Assembly: GCF_037338445.1 (NCBI RefSeq)
Contig: NZ_CP147838.1
Span: 682,001 to 746,000 of the forward strand
From: Salinibaculum sp. SYNS191
GTDB taxonomy: Archaea > Halobacteriota > Halobacteria > Halobacteriales > Haloarculaceae
DNA length: 64,000 nucleotides
Direction of reading: 5' to 3'
This document shows, one piece after another, positions 58,725 to 64,000 of this stretch (its first letter is position 1; the number at the start of each line of letters is the position of its first letter). A program made the translations under genes and the position numbers. The notes below the pieces were generated by a model. That model did no database searches. It was not told the origin of the DNA and worked only from the letters and a program-made list of their open reading frames with translations.

Positions 58725-59540
58725 ATGGGAGAGCAAGCAAAGCAGCACAGTGACGCGATGGAGACGCTGCAGTTTCTGGCAGGGTCCCAGGTGCGCGTGC
58801 AACTCCTCTCGGAACTGCAGGACAGGCAGGCCGACGCGCGGACGCTCGTCGAGCGGCTCGACGTGCCCCACTCGACGGTCCAGCGGAACCTCAACAAACT
58901 CGAAGACAGGGGCTGGGTCGGCGTGACCCTCGACCGGTCGTACTACGCCACCCCGGTCGGCGAGATGGTACTCGATGCCCTCGACGGGTTGCTCGGGACC
59001 GTGCAGTCGCTGGACGGGCTGGCCGACTTCGTCGACTGCGTCCCCTTCGACCTGTTCGGGTTCGATATCGAGGACCTGTCGGACGCCGACGTCGTCGTCG
59101 CCGACGAGCAGACCCCCTCCGCCCCGCTCAACGCGTTCGTCGGACACCTCGACGGGGCCAGCGGGTTCACGCTGCTGGCACCGCACTGGAACCCGGCCTA
59201 CCGCGAGATAGTCGAGCGACAGCTCCCGGACTCCGGGAGGGACGGCCCGGCCGAGGCGGAGGTCATCACGGAGACGAGCCAGAAGACGCTGCTGACCAAC
59301 GGGAGCGTGGGGACGCTGACCGACCTCCTCGACGAACCGGGCCTGACAGTCCGGCTCTCGGAGAGCAGCCTGCCGGTCGGTGTCGGCTACGTCGGGGACA
59401 GCGTCGCGCTGGCGGGCTACCGGGAGGGGAACCTCCACGCGCTGGCGGTCACCGACGCCGACGCCGTCCTGACCTGGACTGAGCGGTACCTGGCGGCCAT
59501 CCGCGAGAACGCCGTGACCTTCCAGCCACAGGTCGTCTGA
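58725..59540 (+). CDS. Winged-helix regulator with FilR1-like C-terminal domain
   Basis: 271 aa from ATG 58725. A GGGAGGG purine run about 8 nt upstream is a clear Shine-Dalgarno site, unusual here. The N-terminal winged helix (about 10-75) reads METLQFLAGSQVRVQLLSEL then LVERLDVPHSTVQRNLNKLEDRGWV. The C-terminal part (about 150-270) resembles the FilR1 middle domain of archaeal regulators (TLLAPHWNPAYREIV, ETSQKTLLTNGSVG, VGYVGDSVALAGYREGNLHAL). Such proteins switch genes in response to small molecules; target unknown. The structured 58613-58657 region may be its operator or leader. Confidence 0.8.
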   Translation: MGEQAKQHSDAMETLQFLAGSQVRVQLLSELQDRQADARTLVERLDVPHSTVQRNLNKLEDRGWVGVTLDRSYYATPVGEMVLDALDGLLGTVQSLDGLADFVDCVPFDLFGFDIEDLSDADVVVADEQTPSAPLNAFVGHLDGASGFTLLAPHWNPAYREIVERQLPDSGRDGPAEAEVITETSQKTLLTNGSVGTLTDLLDEPGLTVRLSESSLPVGVGYVGDSVALAGYREGNLHALAVTDADAVLTWTERYLAAIRENAVTFQPQVV

Positions 59541-60599
59541 CTACAGGAACCCGAAGTCGGACACCAGTTCCTCGTACGTGTCCAGATACCGGCCGAGCAC
59601 CACGTCGTGGTCGTAGGACTGCCAGGTGTCGTCGACTGTCAGGTGTTCGTAGTCGCCGGCGTCGACGATGGCGTCGGCAAGTTGCTGGGGGTTCGTGACC
59701 CGGAAGCTCCGGGGATAGTTCTCGATGAGTTCGTGGGCGCTGGACTGGGCCTGGTACTCGACGAGGCCGACACAGCCAGAGGCGAGCGCCCACAGCAATT
59801 CGGTGGGGAAGTACTCGCGGTAGGCGGTCTGGACGAAGGCGTGGGCCCCGCGATACAGTTCCAGGCGGCGCTCGCGGTCGCAGGCCCCGACGAAACTCAC
59901 ACGGTCGTCGATGCGCAGGTCCGACGCCTGGCGCTCGTAGGACTCCCGCTGGGGGCCGTCGCCGATGATAGTCGCGCTCCAGTCCCGGTCGCGCAGTTCC
60001 GCGAGGCCGAGAAAGAGGCTCTCGATGTTCGCGCTCTCGTCCAGCGGGTGGGCGTACACCACGTCCACCTCCTCGGCGGGGTCGACGGACTCCACGAGCG
60101 AGAAGTCGATGCTCTCGGGGATGATGCGGGTGCTCTCGTCGTCCGCGCCGTACTCTCGAACGGTCGTCCGGACCATCTCCGAGGGGGTGATGACCAGTTG
60201 TGGCTCCCGCGCGACGGCGCGGGTCATCCGCGAGTCGCCGAGTCCCTCGTCACCGAACCACTCCACGGCCAGCGGCGAGCGTGCCAGTGTGCCGCCGACG
60301 GAGGCGGCAATGACCTGCTGTGGCGGCGACGGCCGCGCGTGGATGACGTCCGGCCCGTAGCGAGCGAGCAGGATGGGGAGACGGAGGCAGAACGACCCGA
60401 CGGAGTCCGAGAGCGTGACGGCGTGGTACCGGATGTCCTCGGGCTTGAACACCTCGCCTTCGCCCTCCCACCACTGCGAGCAGAAGACGGTGACCTCGTG
60501 TCCGGCGTCGGCCAGGCCGTCCGCGAGACGCTGGAACCGCTCGTTGCCCTCGCTGTCGCGGTGGTGACTCGTCTCCATAGCGACGAGGGCGACGCGCAT
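59541..60599 (-). CDS. GT4-family glycosyltransferase
   Basis: 352 aa from ATG 60599; the upstream frame to 60662 is not coding. GT-B fold with an N-terminal glycine-poor region (RVALVAMETSHHRDSEGNERFQRLA) and the C-terminal donor domain containing VVYAHPLDESANIESLF, ATIIGDGPQRESYERQA and the nucleotide-sugar site HAFVQTAYREYFPTELLWALASG, where Glu-x7-Glu is EYFPTELLWA-like. Acts in the cytoplasm on lipid or surface glycans; specificity unknown. It is convergent with the regulator and its stop directly abuts that of the regulator. Confidence 0.85.
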   Translation of the reverse strand: MRVALVAMETSHHRDSEGNERFQRLADGLADAGHEVTVFCSQWWEGEGEVFKPEDIRYHAVTLSDSVGSFCLRLPILLARYGPDVIHARPSPPQQVIAASVGGTLARSPLAVEWFGDEGLGDSRMTRAVAREPQLVITPSEMVRTTVREYGADDESTRIIPESIDFSLVESVDPAEEVDVVYAHPLDESANIESLFLGLAELRDRDWSATIIGDGPQRESYERQASDLRIDDRVSFVGACDRERRLELYRGAHAFVQTAYREYFPTELLWALASGCVGLVEYQAQSSAHELIENYPRSFRVTNPQQLADAIVDAGDYEHLTVDDTWQSYDHDVVLGRYLDTYEELVSDFGFL

Positions 60600-60699
60600 A
60601 CGCGGGGCGACGGATGGAGGTATCAAAAATCCCCGGGGCCCGCACCCGGTGCTCGCGCCCACCCAACGATTTACGTTCGCTGCCCGCCTCCGGGCGTCC

Positions 60700-62520
60700 G
60701 TGTACGACCTCGAACGCTATCTGACGGTCCGGAGCGCCTACGGGGCGACGCTGGGTCCCGGCGGCGAGTTCGCCTTCCTGCTGGACACCACCGGCGTCCC
60801 GCAGCTCTGGACGGTCGACGAACCGGGCGGCTGGCCCCGGCAGCGCACCTTCTACGACGAACCGGTTTCGTTCGCCGCCTACTCGCCCGAGCGGCCCGAA
60901 CTCGTCTTCGGCATGGACGACGGCGGCAACGAGCGGCTGCAACTCCACCGCCTGGACGCCGACGGGACGGTGACCGACCTGACGGCGATGCCCGACGCCA
61001 AGCACCGCTGGGGCGGGTGGAGCCACGACGGCGAACAGTTCGCCTTCGCCTCCAACCGCCGCGACGAGGCCGTCTTCGACGTCTACGTTCAGGACCGCTC
61101 GGCCACCGGCGACGACGCCGAACTGATCCTCGAAGGGGACGGCTGGCTCTCCGTCGGCGGATGGAGCCCCGACGACGACCGACTCATCGTCACGGAGGCG
61201 TACTCCAGTTTCGACCAGGACGTGTACGTGCTGGACATCGAGAGCGGCGACCTGACCCACCTCACGCCCCACGAGGGCAGCGTCCGCTACACCAGCGTCC
61301 AGTGGGGCCCGTCGGGCGACCTCTATCTCGTGACCGACGAGCGCTCGGACACGCTCGAACTCGTCCACATGGACGCCGAGGCGGGCGATATCGAGGTCGT
61401 CCGCGACGGCGACGGGTGGAACATCGACGGCGTGGCTGTCGACGAGGAGGACGGTCTGCTCGCGTACTCCCGCAACGTCGAGGGGTACACGGAGCTCGCG
61501 CTCGGGGAGGTGACCGGTCCCGGGACCGTCGAGGAGTTCGCCGTTCCCGAACTGCCCGGCGACGTCGCGGGCGGCGTCAGTTTCGGTCCCGACGGCGAGC
61601 GCATCGCCTTCTCGACCTCCGGCCGGGACGTCAACACGAACGTCTACGTCGCGGACGTGGCGGATTTGCGCGCGGCCGCAGACGGGACAGCCGCGGGCGA
61701 GGCCGTCCAGCGGTGGACCTACGCCTCGACGGCCGGCATCCCGCCGGAGACGTTCGTCGAACCCGACCTCGTCCACTACGAGACCTTCGACGGGCGGGAG
61801 ATTCCCGCCTTCTTCTCGGTGCCGGAGGCCGGCGATGAGAACCTCCCGGTCATCGTGGACATCCACGGCGGCCCGGAGAGCCAGCGCCGCCCCTCCTTCA
61901 GCGGCCTCGTCCAGTACTTCCTCTCGCGGGGCTACGCCGTCTTCGAGCCGAACGTCCGCGGGTCGACGGGCTACGGGAAGGAGTACACCCACCTCGACGA
62001 CGTGGAGAACCGGATGGACTCGGTGAGGGACATCGAGGCGGCGCTGGACTGGCTGGCGAACCACGACGCCGTCGACCCCGACCGCATCGTCGCCAAGGGC
62101 GGGTCCTACGGCGGGTTCATGGTCCTGGCCGCGCTGACGGAGTACCCCGACCGCTGGGCCGCTGGCGTCGACAGCGTGGGCATCGCCAACTTCGTGACCT
62201 TCCTGGAGAACACCGGCGAGTGGCGCCGCAAGCTCCGGGAGGCGGAGTACGGGTCCCTGGAAGAGGACCGCGAGTTCCTCGAATCCATCAGCCCAATCAA
62301 CAGTATCGAGCAGATTCAGGCCCCGCTCTTTGTCATTCACGGCGAGAACGACCCGCGCGTCCCGGTCGGCGAGGCCGAGCAGATAGTCGAACAGGCCCGC
62401 GAGCAGGGCGTCCCCGTCGAGAAGATTATCTTCGAGGACGAGGGCCACGGCCTCTCGAAACTGGAGAACCGCATCGAGGCCTACACGCAGGTCGTCGACT
62501 TCCTCGACCAGCACGTCTGA
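60700..62520 (+). CDS. S9-family serine peptidase (prolyl oligopeptidase/acyl-peptide hydrolase type)
   Basis: 606 aa from a GTG at 60700 (VYDLERYLTVRSAYGATLGP, the family start); the ORF extends to 60649 without conservation. Residues 1 to about 370 form a beta-propeller with repeated RWGGWSHDGEQFAFASNRR-type blades. The C-terminal alpha/beta hydrolase has the nucleophile Ser469 in GGSYGGFM, Asp551 in GENDPRVP and His583 in EGHGLSK. It cleaves short peptides in the cytoplasm. A GATTTACG element lies about 25-32 nt upstream, so a leaderless start is likely. Confidence 0.9.
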   Translation: MYDLERYLTVRSAYGATLGPGGEFAFLLDTTGVPQLWTVDEPGGWPRQRTFYDEPVSFAAYSPERPELVFGMDDGGNERLQLHRLDADGTVTDLTAMPDAKHRWGGWSHDGEQFAFASNRRDEAVFDVYVQDRSATGDDAELILEGDGWLSVGGWSPDDDRLIVTEAYSSFDQDVYVLDIESGDLTHLTPHEGSVRYTSVQWGPSGDLYLVTDERSDTLELVHMDAEAGDIEVVRDGDGWNIDGVAVDEEDGLLAYSRNVEGYTELALGEVTGPGTVEEFAVPELPGDVAGGVSFGPDGERIAFSTSGRDVNTNVYVADVADLRAAADGTAAGEAVQRWTYASTAGIPPETFVEPDLVHYETFDGREIPAFFSVPEAGDENLPVIVDIHGGPESQRRPSFSGLVQYFLSRGYAVFEPNVRGSTGYGKEYTHLDDVENRMDSVRDIEAALDWLANHDAVDPDRIVAKGGSYGGFMVLAALTEYPDRWAAGVDSVGIANFVTFLENTGEWRRKLREAEYGSLEEDREFLESISPINSIEQIQAPLFVIHGENDPRVPVGEAEQIVEQAREQGVPVEKIIFEDEGHGLSKLENRIEAYTQVVDFLDQHV

Positions 62521-62587
62521 CGGCGCGGCAACCGGACGGTTCGCCGAGAACACCGGAGCCTTCAGGCTGTAGGGCAAACTGCCCCCG

Positions 62588-63685
62588 ATGACAGCCGACC
62601 TGTTCACGTCGCTATCGCTCGCCGACGCGGCGGTACCGAACCGCGTGATGGTTTCCCCAATGTGTCAGTACGCCTGCGAGGCCGAGGACGGACTCGCGAC
62701 GGACTGGCACGTCCAGCATCTCAACAGCCGCGCCGTCGGCGGTGCCGGCATCGTGATGGCCGAGGCCACCGCCGTCGAGCCCCGCGGCCGCATCTCGCCG
62801 CAGGACCTCGGCCTCTGGAGCGACGACCACGCCGACGCGCTGGCAGACATCGCCGCCTTCGTCCGCGACCAGGGCAGTCTCCCGGGCATTCAACTGGCCC
62901 ACGCCGGCCGGAAGGCCTCGAAGACCCGGCCCGCCGACGGCTCCGAGCCGCTCCAGCCCGGCGCGGGCGGCTGGGAGACCATCGCCCCGTCGGCCGAGCC
63001 CTACCCCTACGACGAGGAGCCGCCGGCGACCCGCGCGATGACCGAGGAGGACATGGAGGGCGTGGTCGATGCCTTCGTCGACGCCGCCCGGCGGGCGGAC
63101 GCGGCCGGCTTCGAGATTGTCGAGGTCCACGCCGCACACGGCTATCTGCTCCACCAGTTCCTCTCGCCGGTGACCAACGACCGCGACGACGAGTACGGCG
63201 GGAGCTTCGAGAACCGGACACGGTTCCCGCTGGAGGTCATCGATGCGGTGGACGAGGTCTGGCCCGCCGAAAAGCCGCTGTTCGTCCGCATCTCGGCGAC
63301 GGACTGGCTCGCGGACCGGGAGTCCTGGACCGTCGCCCAGTCCGTCCGCTTCGCCGACCGCGCGGCCGAGCGGGGCGTCGACCTCGTGGACGTGAGCGGG
63401 GGCGGGCTCCACCCCGACCAGCGACTCCCGCGGACGGGACCGGGCTACCAGGTGCCGTACGCGGAGCGAATCGGCGCGGAGACGGAGGGGGACGTGGCCG
63501 TGGGCGCTGTCGGCGGCATCACCACACCCGAACACGCCGACGCGGTGGTCAGCAACGGCCGCGCGGACCTCGCAATCGTCGGTCGGGAGCACCTCAGGGA
63601 CCCCTACTTCACGCTGCACGCCGCCGAGAAGCTGGACCGGCTGGACGACGTGCACGTCCCCCGGCCGATTCGTCGCGGGTTCTGA
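62588..63685 (+). CDS. NADH:flavin oxidoreductase, Old Yellow Enzyme family (YqjM-like)
   Basis: 365 aa. FMN-binding TIM barrel: MVSPMCQYACE (about 20-30) with the YqjM-type Cys, the substrate His/His region QLAHAGRKASK, HAAHGYLLHQFLSP, and the FMN-phosphate site near VGAVGGITTPEHAD and LAIVGREHLRDPYF. These enzymes reduce activated C=C bonds or xenobiotics. Complete length. The last codons and stop (63683-63685) are within a 28-bp tandem repeat, so the C-terminus may have been changed by duplication. Confidence 0.9.
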   Translation: MTADLFTSLSLADAAVPNRVMVSPMCQYACEAEDGLATDWHVQHLNSRAVGGAGIVMAEATAVEPRGRISPQDLGLWSDDHADALADIAAFVRDQGSLPGIQLAHAGRKASKTRPADGSEPLQPGAGGWETIAPSAEPYPYDEEPPATRAMTEEDMEGVVDAFVDAARRADAAGFEIVEVHAAHGYLLHQFLSPVTNDRDDEYGGSFENRTRFPLEVIDAVDEVWPAEKPLFVRISATDWLADRESWTVAQSVRFADRAAERGVDLVDVSGGGLHPDQRLPRTGPGYQVPYAERIGAETEGDVAVGAVGGITTPEHADAVVSNGRADLAIVGREHLRDPYFTLHAAEKLDRLDDVHVPRPIRRGF

Positions 63686-63745
63686 CGCTCGGCCGATTCG
63701 TCGCGGGTTCTGACGCTCGACCGATTCGCCGCCGATGCCGACGCT
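63662..63745 (+). repeat. 28-bp tandem repeat, two exact copies and one degenerate
   Basis: Units at 63662-63689 and 63690-63717 are identical over 28 bp; the unit at 63718-63745 agrees at 22 of 28. The first unit holds the end and stop codon of the OYE gene; the last ends at the first base of the next gene's stop (tca 63745-63747). It looks like slippage or duplication around the gene end rather than a regulatory site. Confidence 0.85.
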
Positions 63746-63987
63746 CAGACGATGCCGAGGCGCTGGACGAACTGCACCTGGCGGTACATCCGACAGCCGA
63801 GACAGAAGCCGGTCGAGGCCGCGAGGCCAGCCAGCGCCGCGACGGTGGCGGCCAGCGCGTACCCCGCCAGCGGGAATCCGGTGACGAATGCGACGGTGGC
63901 CGCGGCGGTGAACGCCGCGCCCAGAACGCGAGCGAAGCGATGCGGCGCGGCCGGTTCGCGCTCCGCTGGCGGGTCGAGTACGCGCAT
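63745..63987 (-). CDS. DUF4395-like small membrane protein
   Basis: 80 aa starting MRVLDPPAEREPAAPHRFAR. Two hydrophobic segments (about 21-40 and 42-58) and a GFCLGCRMYRQVQFVQRLG end, which resembles the CxxC-bearing C-terminus of DUF4395 proteins. It is about half the length of typical DUF4395 members, so it may be a short form or partial duplication. The end overlaps the 28-bp tandem repeat by 1 nt. Convergent with the OYE gene. Confidence 0.7.
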   Translation of the reverse strand: MRVLDPPAEREPAAPHRFARVLGAAFTAAATVAFVTGFPLAGYALAATVAALAGLAASTGFCLGCRMYRQVQFVQRLGIV

Positions 63988-64000
63988 CGCACCGTGTCGC

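Noticed and set aside
63662..63745. CRISPR-like array
   Set aside because: The copies are directly adjacent with no spacers and cover a stop codon; it is a tandem duplication.

Overview
This window is a stretch of haloarchaeal (class Halobacteria) chromosome. The DNA is strongly GC-rich and most proteins are very acidic (Asp/Glu-rich, Lys-poor). Information-processing genes are archaeal (TFB, TFS, NAC, TrmI, NreA, RNase HI with the haloarchaeal N-terminal extension). Many genes start 25-30 nt after a TATA-like element, as expected for leaderless transcripts. Two gene fusions, PurN with the PurH transformylase domain and FolC with FolP, are typical of haloarchaea. I saw no tRNA, rRNA, CRISPR array, transposase or integrase. 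The closest group may be Haloarcula-like genera, but that is a guess from protein style.

Layout. 1-11.7 kb: mixed metabolic genes, namely a partial radical-SAM gene, a Tat-exported Asp-rich protein, Hsp20, an FAD oxidoreductase coupled to an unknown TIM-barrel-like protein, a CNNM/CBS membrane protein, a Nudix CoA pyrophosphatase, a GT81-like glycosyltransferase, a zinc-finger microprotein, an aldo/keto reductase, a membrane-anchored DHH phosphoesterase and a nucleoside-sugar-epimerase-like protein. 11.8-21.2 kb: a compact, tightly overlapping pilus/secretion-type locus on the minus strand. It holds a TadA/PilB ATPase, a TadC/PilC platform and six haloarchaeal-specific proteins, several with pilin-like N-termini; a CetZ tubulin-like gene is divergent from it. 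22-36 kb: an alkaline-phosphatase-superfamily enzyme, two microproteins, pyrophosphatase, a PadR regulator, RNase HI, TFB, NreA, small DUF proteins, TFS, the trmI-NAC-PUA cluster, a NYN nuclease-like protein and HtpX.

36.2-42 kb: the lysine/diaminopimelate operon dapA-dapB-dapD-lysA-...-dapE. A roughly 200-nt leader precedes dapA; it contains a short leaderless ORF ending in Lys-Arg-Lys-Arg and three stem-loops. Between lysA and dapE, where related haloarchaea as I recall carry dapF, there is an antitoxin/PIN-toxin pair with its own promoter, coupled to dapE by an ATGA overlap. 42-50 kb: an ABC-2 transporter with a TetR regulator, purB, a PrsW-type protease, a winged-helix/membrane protein pair, and the purN-purH fusion ending in a hairpin. 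50-55.3 kb: two lipoproteins (one with an HExxH motif), then a three-gene copper/metal module (two-domain multicopper oxidase, ZIP transporter with an extra extracytoplasmic domain, plastocyanin-like lipoprotein). 55.3-64 kb: the folC-folP fusion, a 577-nt gap rich in inverted repeats, a FilR1-like regulator with an SD leader, a GT4 glycosyltransferase, an S9 peptidase and an OYE-family reductase. The OYE gene's stop codon lies in a 28-bp tandem repeat, and a DUF4395-like protein follows.

The most interesting items for follow-up are the dapA leader, the toxin-antitoxin pair inside the lysine operon, the MCO-ZIP-cupredoxin operon, the pilin-like set in the 12-21 kb locus, and the structured gap at 58.1-58.7 kb.
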